A stretch of 8,603 bases of DNA. Source: an uncultured Oscillospiraceae bacterium. Lineage in GTDB: Bacteria; Bacillota; Clostridia; Oscillospirales; Acutalibacteraceae. This document shows positions 1 through 7,064 of this stretch, piece by piece. Under the pieces are notes generated by a model. The model saw nothing but the letters and a program-made list of their open reading frames with translations, ran no database searches and was not told the origin of the DNA. Made by a program: the position numbers and the translations under genes. The DNA is taken from contig URYX01000069.1 of NCBI GenBank assembly GCA_900552225.1, positions 1 to 8,603 on the forward strand, in the 5' to 3' direction. Each line of letters opens with the position of its first letter. Position 1 is the first letter of the stretch.

Positions 1-37
1 GCAGCACTCCCTTCCCGGCGGTATGCTTTTCCTGCAC
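1..37 (-). CDS. Possible 5' end of a gene leaving the window (unidentified)
   Basis: A GTG at 37-35 opens a frame that stays open to the window edge (12 codons, MQEKHTAGKGVL). It is preceded by a GGAGG at 48-44 with a 6-base spacer, and about 30 bases further upstream by a good sigma-A promoter. No ATG occurs on this strand between the promoter and the edge. The fragment is too short to recognise a family. An alternative is that the real start lies outside the window, served by the GGGAAGGGAG stretch near 17-8. The promoter makes a gene here likely; the exact start is uncertain. Confidence 0.3.
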   Translation of the reverse strand, partial: MQEKHTAGKGVL

Positions 38-39
38 TC

Positions 40-51
40 CGGACCTCCGGT
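40..51 (-). repeat. Small inverted repeat enclosing a Shine-Dalgarno
   Basis: CCGG-AGGT-CCGG (minus strand) places the GGAGG ribosome site of the possible edge gene partly in the loop of a 4-bp hairpin. It is short and may be chance in GC-rich DNA, but it sits exactly over the presumed ribosome site. Confidence 0.25.
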
Positions 52-74
52 GGCAGATAACAACACCTGAAAAC

Positions 75-103
75 AGTATACCTTTTTTTATCCGAAAAGT
101 CAA
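75..103 (-). promoter_or_regulatory. Sigma-A promoter reading out of the left edge
   Basis: On the minus strand the -35 box is TTGACT (103-98) and the -10 box is TATACT (80-75), separated by exactly 17 bases. Each differs from consensus at one position. Transcription should start near 68, about 30 bases before the candidate GTG at 37. It lies downstream of the trmFO terminator, so it begins a separate transcription unit that leaves the window. Confidence 0.75.
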
Positions 104-107
104 GATT

Positions 108-128
108 CCGAGGGCCTTTCCCCCTCGG
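108..128. repeat. Perfect 7-bp inverted repeat just upstream of the left promoter
   Basis: CCGAGGG (108-114) and CCCTCGG (122-128) are perfect inverted repeats with a 7-base loop. On the plus strand the stem is followed by TTTTGG, so it could be a weak terminator for plus-strand transcription, although no plus-strand gene is visible to use it. For minus-strand transcription there is no T tract, and the repeat ends 4 bases before the -35 box, a position where a regulator could bind. Neither role is proven. Confidence 0.4.
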
Positions 129-165
129 TTTTGGTGCCTTTCTCCCTGATTTTCCGCTGCAGGCG

Positions 166-214
166 ATAAAAAAGCGTCAGGCTGCCGACAACAGATCGGC
201 ACACCTGACGCTTT
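166..214 (-). terminator. Intrinsic terminator after trmFO
   Basis: An 11-bp perfect outer stem (AAAGCGTCAGG at 214-204 by its complement at 181-171) encloses an inner 6-bp stem (201-196 with 188-183). On the minus strand the hairpin is followed by a run of T (CTTTTTTATC). It begins 4 bases past the trmFO stop codon, so it closes the DUF512-der-peptidase-trmFO unit. Confidence 0.88.
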
Positions 215-218
215 CTCC

Positions 219-1535
<1,317 letters not shown>

Positions 1536-1546
1536 GGATTTCTCCT

Positions 1547-1565
1547 GCGAACCGCAGCGGTTCGC
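1547..1565 (-). promoter_or_regulatory. Intercistronic hairpin abutting the trmFO ribosome site
   Basis: GCGAACCGC and GCGGTTCGC form a perfect 9-base inverted repeat around a single base, giving an 8-bp stem with a 3-base loop in RNA. Its 3' arm ends at 1547 and the trmFO Shine-Dalgarno AGGAGA occupies 1546-1541, directly adjacent. Its 5' arm starts 5 bases after the stop codon of the upstream peptidase gene. There is no T tract, so it is not an intrinsic terminator. A role in translation coupling or mRNA processing is inferred. Confidence 0.5.
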
Positions 1566-1569
1566 GCCG

Positions 1570-2484
1570 TTACAGGCCCTTTTCCTCTAAATATTCCTCC
1601 AGGCAAAGTCCGCGCGCCATAATCTCGGTGGCCGCCTCCACCCCGACATAGCGGTAATGCCACGGCTCGTAAATGACACCGGTGATATCCTCCTTATCCT
1701 TCGGGAAACGCAGGATAAAGCCGTACTCCGCACAGTGAGCGGTCAGCCACTCGTAGGCGTAGGTATCCTTGAAGCCCTCCTCCAGATCGGGGAACTCGCT
1801 GCATTCAAAATCCAGCGCCAGACCTGTGTTATGCTCGCTCTGGCCGGGACGCTTGACGATGGTCGCGGCCACGCGCTCGGCCTCCTCCTGGCCGTAGCCC
1901 TGGTACAGCAGCTCGTTGACCTGCGCCCAGTACAGCTTATACTGCCCGTTATAGGAGCGGAACAGCGACTGTCCCCACAGGCTGCAGCCGGCTGCATTGG
2001 CATCGTCAATCATACGGTACAGATACGGAAGCGCACGCGAATCGAACTCCCAGTAGGTGTTGTAGGCAAAGGTCTCGAGAGGAATACTCTCCACATATTC
2101 CTGCTCCATTTCGTTCCAGTCGTTGACGAGCCGCAGATTCCAGGCCGCGCCCGCCGGCTGGACATAATGCCCCTCCGTCCTGCGGGTGGTAGTTGTGGCC
2201 GCGGGCTGCGTATCCGACTCCGTCGGGTTCGTTGTCTCCCCCGGCTCTGTCTCCGTTGTCGAAGACGCTGCCGATGACGCGGTGGTTACGGTCGGTATCA
2301 CAGAGGAATCGGAGACGCTTGCATCGGGCTCCGGCTTCTTCCTGTTCGCCAGACAAATCCACAGAATAATTGCCGCCAGCAGGATCAGCAAACCGAGCGC
2401 CGTATACAGATTCTGCTTTCTGCGGCGGCGATGCGACGCGGCACGGCTTTTTTTGCGTTGATTCTCCGTTTTGACATAGGCCAT
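1570..2484 (-). CDS. Membrane-anchored M15B D-alanyl-D-alanine carboxypeptidase-like protein (VanY/DacY family)
   Basis: This is a predicted zinc peptidase that trims D-Ala from peptidoglycan stem peptides outside the membrane. Residues 1-24 are rich in Lys/Arg, 27-46 form one hydrophobic segment (an uncleaved signal anchor by appearance, no lipobox cysteine), and 52-102 are a Ser/Thr/Pro/Glu-rich, low-complexity linker. The catalytic domain follows from about 110. It holds SLFRSYNGQ (173-181), SEHNTGLALDF (216-226) and EPWHYRYVG (273-281), giving His218, Asp225 and His276 as zinc ligands and Glu273 as catalytic base, the M15B pattern. The motifs are complete, so activity is likely, but L,D- or D,D- specificity cannot be read from sequence. 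The ATG follows AAGGAGAG. It lies 41 bases after der and 34 before trmFO. Nothing nearby (vanS/R/H/A) suggests vancomycin resistance, so the name vanY would mislead. Confidence 0.88.
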   Translation of the reverse strand: MAYVKTENQRKKSRAASHRRRRKQNLYTALGLLILLAAIILWICLANRKKPEPDASVSDSSVIPTVTTASSAASSTTETEPGETTNPTESDTQPAATTTTRRTEGHYVQPAGAAWNLRLVNDWNEMEQEYVESIPLETFAYNTYWEFDSRALPYLYRMIDDANAAGCSLWGQSLFRSYNGQYKLYWAQVNELLYQGYGQEEAERVAATIVKRPGQSEHNTGLALDFECSEFPDLEEGFKDTYAYEWLTAHCAEYGFILRFPKDKEDITGVIYEPWHYRYVGVEAATEIMARGLCLEEYLEEKGL

Positions 2485-2525
2485 GGAACACTCTCTCCTT
2501 TGTGCTTGTCCGAGCAGTCGGTTTC

Positions 2526-3854
2526 TTACGGGTTTTTTTCGCCCTTTTCACGTACAATCATGCGCACGGGAGTTCCCTCCAGCCCGAAGGTCTCCCGGAT
2601 GCGGTTCTCAATATAGCGCTGATAGGAATAATGAAACAAATCGGCGCGGTTGACAAAGCAGACAAATGTGGGGGGCTTGGTGGAGGCCTGCGTCATATAA
2701 TAGATTTTCAGCCGCCGCCCCTTGTCCGTCGGCGGCTGCACGCGGGCAGTCGCCTCCGCCAGCACGTCATTGAGCATTCCGGTGGACACCCGCATATGGT
2801 TCTGCTCATACACATACAGAATCAGCTCAAACAGGCGGTCAATCCGCTGCCCGGTTTTGGCGGAGATGAAGATAAACGGAGCATAGGCCATAAAGCTGAA
2901 ATCCTGCTCGAGCTTTTTGCGCATCCGATCCATGGTGTGGGTATCCTTTTCCACGGCATCCCACTTATTGACGGCGATGATGCAGGCCTTGCCCTGCTCG
3001 TGTGCGAGGCCCGCCACCTTGCTGTCCTGCTCGGTGAAGCCCTCGGTTCCGTCAATCATAATGATGCACACATCGGCGCGCTCGATTGCCATGCGCGCCC
3101 GCAGAATACTGTACCTTTCGATGTCCGTATCCACGCGGCTCTGGCGGCGCAGTCCGGCCGTATCCACAAAGATAAAATCCCCGTGCGCATTGTGAATCGG
3201 AGTATCGGTGGCGTCGCGCGTCGTTCCGGCCACATCCGAAACGATGGCGCGCTCCTCGCCGCAGACGCAGTTGACCAGCGAGGATTTGCCGGCATTCGGC
3301 TTACCGATGACCGCCACGCGGATCGGGGCATTCTCCTCCTCGTCCTCCGTCTCGGGCGGCAGAAACCGCAGCACGGCATCCAGCAGATCCCCCGTTCCGT
3401 GTCCGTGCACCGAGGACACCGCGATGGGATCCCCGAGCCCCAGATTATAAAATTCGTAAAATTCCGGCGGCAGCTCCCCGAGCGTATCGCACTTGTTGAC
3501 GCACAGAACGACCGGCTTTCCGCTGCGCTGCAGCATGGCGGCCACGTCTGCATCGTTCGCGGTCACACCGGAGCGCAGATCGGTCACCAGCACGATGACA
3601 TCCGCCTGCTCGATGGCCAGCTGAGCCTGGCGGCGCATCTGCGTCAGAATGCGGTCGTCGCTGCGCGGCTCGATGCCGCCCGTATCCACCAGCAAAAACG
3701 AGCGGCCCGACCACTCGCAGTCCGCAAAGATACGGTCGCGCGTCACGCCCGGCGTATCCTTGACGATCGACAGGCGCTGTCCGATCAGCTTATTGAACAG
3801 GGTGGACTTCCCCACGTTCGGGCGTCCGACCACGGCCACCACGGATTTTGCCAT
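2526..3854 (-). CDS. der: Ribosome-assembly GTPase Der (EngA)
   Basis: Der is an essential GTPase with two tandem G domains that assists maturation of the 50S subunit. The first domain shows GRPNVGKS (10-17), DTGG (57-60) and NKCD (120-123). The second shows GKPNAGKS (184-191), DTAG (231-234) and NKWD (296-299). An acidic linker (EDEEEN, about 170-175) joins them, and a C-terminal KH-like RNA-binding domain fills about 355-442, ending in a basic tail. At 442 residues it has the usual length, and all nucleotide-binding motifs are intact. The ATG at 3854 follows AGGAGG with an 8-base spacer. It is preceded by the DUF512 gene, a pairing common in clostridia, and followed by the peptidase gene rather than by the plsY/gpsA genes that often come next. 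Confidence 0.97.
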   Translation of the reverse strand: MAKSVVAVVGRPNVGKSTLFNKLIGQRLSIVKDTPGVTRDRIFADCEWSGRSFLLVDTGGIEPRSDDRILTQMRRQAQLAIEQADVIVLVTDLRSGVTANDADVAAMLQRSGKPVVLCVNKCDTLGELPPEFYEFYNLGLGDPIAVSSVHGHGTGDLLDAVLRFLPPETEDEEENAPIRVAVIGKPNAGKSSLVNCVCGEERAIVSDVAGTTRDATDTPIHNAHGDFIFVDTAGLRRQSRVDTDIERYSILRARMAIERADVCIIMIDGTEGFTEQDSKVAGLAHEQGKACIIAVNKWDAVEKDTHTMDRMRKKLEQDFSFMAYAPFIFISAKTGQRIDRLFELILYVYEQNHMRVSTGMLNDVLAEATARVQPPTDKGRRLKIYYMTQASTKPPTFVCFVNRADLFHYSYQRYIENRIRETFGLEGTPVRMIVREKGEKNP

Positions 3855-3965
3855 TTTCGATTCCTCCTATTGTCAACGGGCGGCCGAAGCCGTCCGCAAA
3901 TTTCCGTTTCATCGGGCAGCTCGGCAGCCATACCGCCTTCCTCTAAATAACCTCGCCGCCCACGC
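3855..3965 (-). other. Intergenic stretch between the DUF512 gene and der
   Basis: These 111 bases hold no promoter or terminator that I can support. A 4-bp hairpin with a UUCG loop (CGGC-TTCG-GCCG, 3892-3881) stands upstream of the der ribosome site. A short reading frame starts at 3931 (ATG preceded by GAGGAAGG) and would run 48 codons into der in another frame. A TTGACA at 3876-3871 has no -10 partner at a suitable distance. Confidence 0.4.
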
Positions 3966-5261
3966 TCAGAGGCACAACGCCTCCCAGAGGTCGGCTCCCT
4001 CCTCGCCCACCACATGCAGTGCGGTATCGAGTGCCGCCTCTACCTCCGCCGGCGTCACATCGTCCAAAAAGCGATCTCCCTCCCGGCGCAGCATACAGGC
4101 CGGAATCAGCAGATGCTTCCGGCAGCGGCCGCGCAGCTGCGCAATCATATCCTGCCCCGTTACAAGGCCCGCCACCGTAATTTTCTCTCCGAAGAAGTCG
4201 TTGCGGATGGCCGCCACCTCGCAGTCCACCTGGGGGAAACGCGCCTTGGCCGCTTCCACCAGCTCCTGCAGAATCGGGGCCGCCAGCGTACCGGTTGCCA
4301 GCGTCAGCGGCGTTCCCGCCGGCACGTCCTCCGTCTCCTCCAGCGCCTCCCGGAACTGCTGCCGCAGCAGAGAAACCATGCCCACGCCGTTTTCAAGCTG
4401 GGCAAATTCTCCGTATTGCTCGGGTGCAGGAATCTCCCGCCCCGCCAGAAGATAAAATTCGTCCGACGGATAGAACAAGCGCATCCCGTAGGCCTCCTGC
4501 ATCATACCGGCGCAGGCCTCCATCCGGTCAATGACGTCGGCCGCCTCCTCCTTCGTGAAGGAACGGAGCGGCGTCAGCCCCTCGCGGTATTTTGTCAGTC
4601 CCACCGGCACCGCCGCCACACTCTGCAGCGCCGGTACATAATAGGAGAGATCCGTCATGGTACGCGTCAGCTCCTCCCCGTCGTTATACCCGGGACAAAG
4701 CACCAGCTGCGCGTTGATCGTAAGCCCCGCATCCGCAAACCGGCGCAGCACGGCGAGACTCTCTCCCGCAAACCGGTTCTTCATCATGCGGCAGCGCAGC
4801 TCCGGGTTGGTGGTATGCACGGAGACATTGATCGGGCTGATATGCATATCGATGATCCGCTGAATCTCGTGCTCGGACAGATTGGTCAGCGTAATATAAT
4901 TGCCGAACAGAAAGGAAAGGCGGCTGTCGTCGTCCTTGACATACAGCGAGGGCCGCATGCCGGGCGGCATCTGATCGATGAAGCAGAAGATGCAGCCGTT
5001 GCGGCAGGTATGCTCCCGGTCCATGAGGTAGGTCTCGAATTCCAGTCCGGGCTCCTCGTATTCTTCCTTGCGCAGCGTCACCTTCCGGCGCCGCCCGGAG
5101 GCGGTCAGCAGCTCTAACTTCAGGCGGGTATCCGGCAGAAAGAAGCGATAATCCAGTACATCCTCGATCTCCCGTCCGTTGATCCGCACCAGCCGGTCCC
5201 CCGCCGCAATGCGCTTGCGCGCCGCCGGGCTCCCCTCGGTCACTCCGTCAATGCGTACCAC
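3966..5261 (-). CDS. DUF512 family radical-SAM protein with N-terminal PDZ-like domain
   Basis: This is a putative iron-sulphur protein of the COG1625 (DUF512) group, whose reaction is not established. With the GTG at 5261 as start it has 431 residues. The N terminus is PDZ-like (DGVTEGSPA, GDRLVRINGREIEDVLDY, about 5-40). A CRNGCIFCF motif follows; its CxxxCxxC (Cys86, 90, 93 in this numbering) is the radical-SAM cluster site. SLYVKDDDSRLSFLFGN and NVSVHTTNPELR are strongly conserved in the family, and the DUF512 domain forms the C-terminal half. The frame can begin at a GTG at 5267, but AGGAGG (5275-5270) would be only 2 bases away; from 5261 the spacer is 8 bases. It sits directly behind the rpmF terminator and 111 bases ahead of der, its common clostridial neighbour, which hints at, but does not prove, a translation-related role. 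Confidence 0.92.
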   Translation of the reverse strand: MVRIDGVTEGSPAARKRIAAGDRLVRINGREIEDVLDYRFFLPDTRLKLELLTASGRRRKVTLRKEEYEEPGLEFETYLMDREHTCRNGCIFCFIDQMPPGMRPSLYVKDDDSRLSFLFGNYITLTNLSEHEIQRIIDMHISPINVSVHTTNPELRCRMMKNRFAGESLAVLRRFADAGLTINAQLVLCPGYNDGEELTRTMTDLSYYVPALQSVAAVPVGLTKYREGLTPLRSFTKEEAADVIDRMEACAGMMQEAYGMRLFYPSDEFYLLAGREIPAPEQYGEFAQLENGVGMVSLLRQQFREALEETEDVPAGTPLTLATGTLAAPILQELVEAAKARFPQVDCEVAAIRNDFFGEKITVAGLVTGQDMIAQLRGRCRKHLLIPACMLRREGDRFLDDVTPAEVEAALDTALHVVGEEGADLWEALCL

Positions 5262-5280
5262 AGACACCGCCTCCTATCAC

Positions 5281-5312
5281 AAAAAAATAAGGGGAGGCAA
5301 GCCTCCCCCTTA
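5281..5312 (-). terminator. Intrinsic terminator after rpmF
   Basis: A stem of 11 pairs with one bulged base (5312-5301 with 5298-5288, core GGGGAGGC/GCCTCCCC) and a tiny loop is followed on the minus strand by seven T residues (5287-5281). It begins 30 bases past the rpmF stop codon. The T tract ends 5 bases before the Shine-Dalgarno of the DUF512 gene, leaving no space for a promoter between them. Confidence 0.9.
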
Positions 5313-5331
5313 CAGGACAGCACTGCCCTGT
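5312..5331 (-). repeat. Imperfect hairpin just ahead of the rpmF terminator
   Basis: ACAGG...CCTGT (5312-5316 with 5327-5331) plus inner CAG/CTG pairs make a second, weaker stem between the rpmF stop codon and the terminator. It shares only one base with the terminator stem, so it is not an obvious antiterminator; it might serve as a 3'-end processing or stability element. Confidence 0.3.
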
Positions 5332-5342
5332 CGTATGGTTCA

Positions 5343-5525
5343 TTACGCCTCTTTCTGCACGACCTGTCTGCCGTTGTAATAACCGCAGTGGGGGCAAAGA
5401 CGATGCGTGCGCTTATACTCGCCGCAATGCGGGCATTTCATCAGCGCCGGAGCATCAATCTTCCATACGTTATTGCGACGCTTATCGCGACGCGCTTTAG
5501 AATGCTTTCTCTTCGGTACCGCCAT
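5343..5525 (-). CDS. rpmF: 50S ribosomal protein L32
   Basis: L32 is a small protein of the large ribosomal subunit. The 60-residue product starts with MAVPKRKHSKARRDKRR, typical of the family, and carries a complete zinc ribbon CPHC (31-34) and CPHC (44-47). It is therefore the zinc-binding form; zinc-free paralogues lack these cysteines. The ATG at 5525 follows AAGGAGGTG, a near-perfect ribosome site. It comes 21 bases after the DUF177 gene and shares its promoter, the standard bacterial yceD-rpmF arrangement. A strong terminator follows. Confidence 0.98.
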   Translation of the reverse strand: MAVPKRKHSKARRDKRRNNVWKIDAPALMKCPHCGEYKRTHRLCPHCGYYNGRQVVQKEA

Positions 5526-5546
5526 GTCAGCACCTCCTTATCCAAT

Positions 5547-6044
5547 TCACTGATTCATCCACTGTTTGAGCACTTCCAGACGCGGGTCCGCTGCCTTTGA
5601 AGAACAGCCGCAGGTTCCCCGGTTCAGGTCTTGTCCGCAGTGCGGACAAAGTCCGCGGCAATCCTCCCGGCACAGACTCTTGGACGGAAGCTCCAGCCAC
5701 AGATCATCCTCAACGAGCTCGTCGAGATTCAGCTGAAAGTTTTCCAGTACGATGAACGCATCGTTATCCGAATCCTCTGCCGAGGTTACCAAAATGTGCT
5801 CCGCCCGAAAACAGCCGTCCCGCACAATCGGCGCAAGACAGCGGTCACAGGGCGCTTCGAACCGGTACCGCACCTCCGCCTTCAGCATAACCACGCCTCC
5901 GGCCGAAACCGCCTCTCCCTCGACCTCCACCGGGCGGCGCAGCGGACAGTTTCCCTGAAACTCCCACTCCGACAGATCCAGTGTGTCGCGGATCGGCATA
6001 CGATCCTGTTCCCCCGTAAAAAGGGCCTGCACATTCCACTTCAT
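5547..6044 (-). CDS. DUF177 (YceD family) protein, probable 23S rRNA accumulation factor
   Basis: Members of DUF177/YceD are linked to 23S rRNA accumulation and are almost always found beside rpmF, as here. From the ATG at 6044 the product is 165 residues. It has CDRC (66-69) in the central beta region, an acidic stretch about 90-116, and a C-terminal cluster CREDCRGLCPHCGQDLN (125-141) plus CGC (145-147), the likely metal-binding site seen in many Firmicute members. The frame can be extended to a TTG at 6056, but that TTG is part of TTGAGGT, whose GAGG serves as Shine-Dalgarno for the ATG with a 6-base spacer; the ATG is preferred. It is the first gene of its unit, with a leader of only about 17 bases after a consensus promoter, so its level should be high. 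Confidence 0.92.
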   Translation of the reverse strand: MKWNVQALFTGEQDRMPIRDTLDLSEWEFQGNCPLRRPVEVEGEAVSAGGVVMLKAEVRYRFEAPCDRCLAPIVRDGCFRAEHILVTSAEDSDNDAFIVLENFQLNLDELVEDDLWLELPSKSLCREDCRGLCPHCGQDLNRGTCGCSSKAADPRLEVLKQWMNQ

Positions 6045-6067
6045 AGTGTACCTCAAACACGGTTTTT

Positions 6068-6097
6068 ATTATATACTATCCGTTTCCCGTTTGTCAA
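6068..6097 (-). promoter_or_regulatory. Sigma-A promoter of the DUF177-rpmF unit
   Basis: The minus strand carries TTGACA (6097-6092) and TATAAT (6073-6068), both perfect consensus boxes, with an 18-base spacer that ends in TAGTA. Transcription should start near 6061, giving a very short leader before the ATG at 6044. This fits strong, growth-linked expression of a ribosomal protein unit. Confidence 0.88.
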
Positions 6098-6104
6098 CCC
6101 TTTT

Positions 6105-6132
6105 TTGCGGGAGGATACGGGTTATCCCGCAA
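6105..6132. repeat. Inverted repeat upstream of the rpmF promoter
   Basis: TTGCGGGA (6105-6112) and TCCCGCAA (6125-6132) are perfect inverted 8-mers with a 12-base centre. On the minus strand the hairpin is followed by A residues, not T, so it is a poor intrinsic terminator for the upstream CofE-like gene. It ends 7 bases ahead of the -35 box. It may be an operator, a read-through brake or a chance structure. Confidence 0.4.
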
Positions 6133-6161
6133 GATTTGTGCTTTTTTTACCGAAACCGGCC

Positions 6162-6929
6162 TTATTCCCCGGCTTCCTCCCCGGTCACAGCCCGCGAAAT
6201 GATGAACGGGGTCAGCTCGTCATCCTGCCCGGCCGGGTTGTCACGGATCAGCTCGCACAAAAACTCCCGACGCTCCTGAAGATCGGGAGAGCATCCGAGG
6301 ATCTCCACGTTGAGGTCGTTGGCATCGACCAGCGCACAGGAAATCCCGAGCCGATCCCGCAGCACGGCGCACACGCCGTCCGGGTCCTTCGGCAGCAGCA
6401 CCGCCATCGTGTGGTACACCTCAAACGAGGAATGACTGTAAAACCCGTCGATGCCGGCTACATCCTGCCCCGCGATTTTATAAAACACACCGCGCCGCCC
6501 GAACAGTCGCGCCACGCCGCCGCAGATTGCCGCCCACAGAATGCGCGGCAGCCCCTTCATGTTGATGGCGAGCTGGAGCTTGTACGGCTCATCCATCCCG
6601 ACACCGTGGTTGTTGCTCGTGGCAAATTTCGAGAGAAATTTGGCCCAAAAGCCCAGCTTGACGTCGGCCATCTGCACCGTATTGTCCTGGCACATCGAAA
6701 TCACCTTTTCGCTGATGGTGACGATGTCGCCCTCGCGGTACAGCGGAGAAACATACCGTCGGAAAAGCTCGAGATAGTCCTCCCCGCGTTCAATAAAGTG
6801 CGTGCGTACCGCCATGCGCTGGTACCGCACACCGTCCACCTCACGGATCCCGCGCAGAAAATAGGTCACCTCTCCGCAGGTTCTCTCGGTATCCGGACGG
6901 TTCCGGTTCTGTGTTGCTTCCTCTGCCAT
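6162..6929 (-). CDS. F420-0:gamma-glutamyl ligase (CofE)-like protein, function unknown
   Basis: The 255-residue product resembles the clostridial branch of the CofE family (PF01996). In F420-making microbes CofE adds glutamates to coenzyme F420-0 using GTP. Visible family features are RTHFIERGED (42-51), GDIVTISEKVISM (67-79, compare the GD...K.VS motif of CofE), GIDGFYSHSS (159-168), VDANDLNVEILG (201-212) and RDNPAGQDDELTPFIISR (229-246). There is no signal peptide or certain membrane span; 127-142 is mildly hydrophobic. Clostridia of this type are not known to make F420 and no cof/fbi gene is nearby, so ligation of glutamate to F420 is unlikely and the real substrate is unknown. Its ribosome site is weak (AGGA, 9-base spacer), but an in-frame stop five codons upstream rules out an ATG further out. 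The gene stands alone between the P-loop gene and the rpmF promoter. Confidence 0.75.
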   Translation of the reverse strand: MAEEATQNRNRPDTERTCGEVTYFLRGIREVDGVRYQRMAVRTHFIERGEDYLELFRRYVSPLYREGDIVTISEKVISMCQDNTVQMADVKLGFWAKFLSKFATSNNHGVGMDEPYKLQLAINMKGLPRILWAAICGGVARLFGRRGVFYKIAGQDVAGIDGFYSHSSFEVYHTMAVLLPKDPDGVCAVLRDRLGISCALVDANDLNVEILGCSPDLQERREFLCELIRDNPAGQDDELTPFIISRAVTGEEAGE

Positions 6930-6977
6930 ACCTTCACATCCTGTTCAGGGAGTCATCCGAGCCCGTATTCTGAGGGC

Positions 6978-7004
6978 ACGATATGCTCCGGATAGCTCTG
7001 TCAA
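6978..7004 (-). promoter_or_regulatory. Weak candidate promoter of the CofE-like gene
   Basis: A perfect TTGACA (7004-6999) is followed after only 15 bases by TATCGT (6983-6978), which matches the -10 consensus at four of six positions. The short spacer makes it doubtful. It is the only candidate seen in the gap and would give a leader of about 40 bases. Confidence 0.3.
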
Positions 7005-7037
7005 TCCCATGCAGCGCATCGGTGCTGTACGGAAACC

Positions 7038-7064
7038 GGACGCCGCCCGAAAAGGACGGCGTCC
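7038..7064 (-). terminator. GC-rich hairpin, likely weak terminator after the P-loop gene
   Basis: GGACGCCGTCC and GGGCGGCGTCC (minus strand) pair over 11 positions, including one G-T pair, with a 5-base loop (TTTTC). The 3' flank on the minus strand is GGTTTCCG, a poor T tract, so termination may be partial or factor-aided. It begins 20 bases past the P-loop gene's stop codon. Confidence 0.5.

Noticed and set aside
3871..3876. TTGACA just ahead of der as a -35 box
   Set aside because: No -10-like box lies 16-18 bases downstream; that position falls at and inside the der start.
2502..3950. Long plus-strand open frame of 482 codons
   Set aside because: It lies antisense over der, whose protein is unmistakable; its composition is rich in His/Arg/Gln, as expected of a mirror frame in GC-rich DNA, and it shows no known motif.
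4014..5117. Plus-strand open frame of 367 codons
   Set aside because: Antisense to the DUF512 gene with no recognisable motif; the minus-strand frame carries the radical-SAM motif and family signatures.
5631..6995. Plus-strand open frame of 454 codons
   Set aside because: It runs antisense through the DUF177 gene, the rpmF promoter and the CofE-like gene, shows no recognisable domain, and is best explained by GC-biased third positions.
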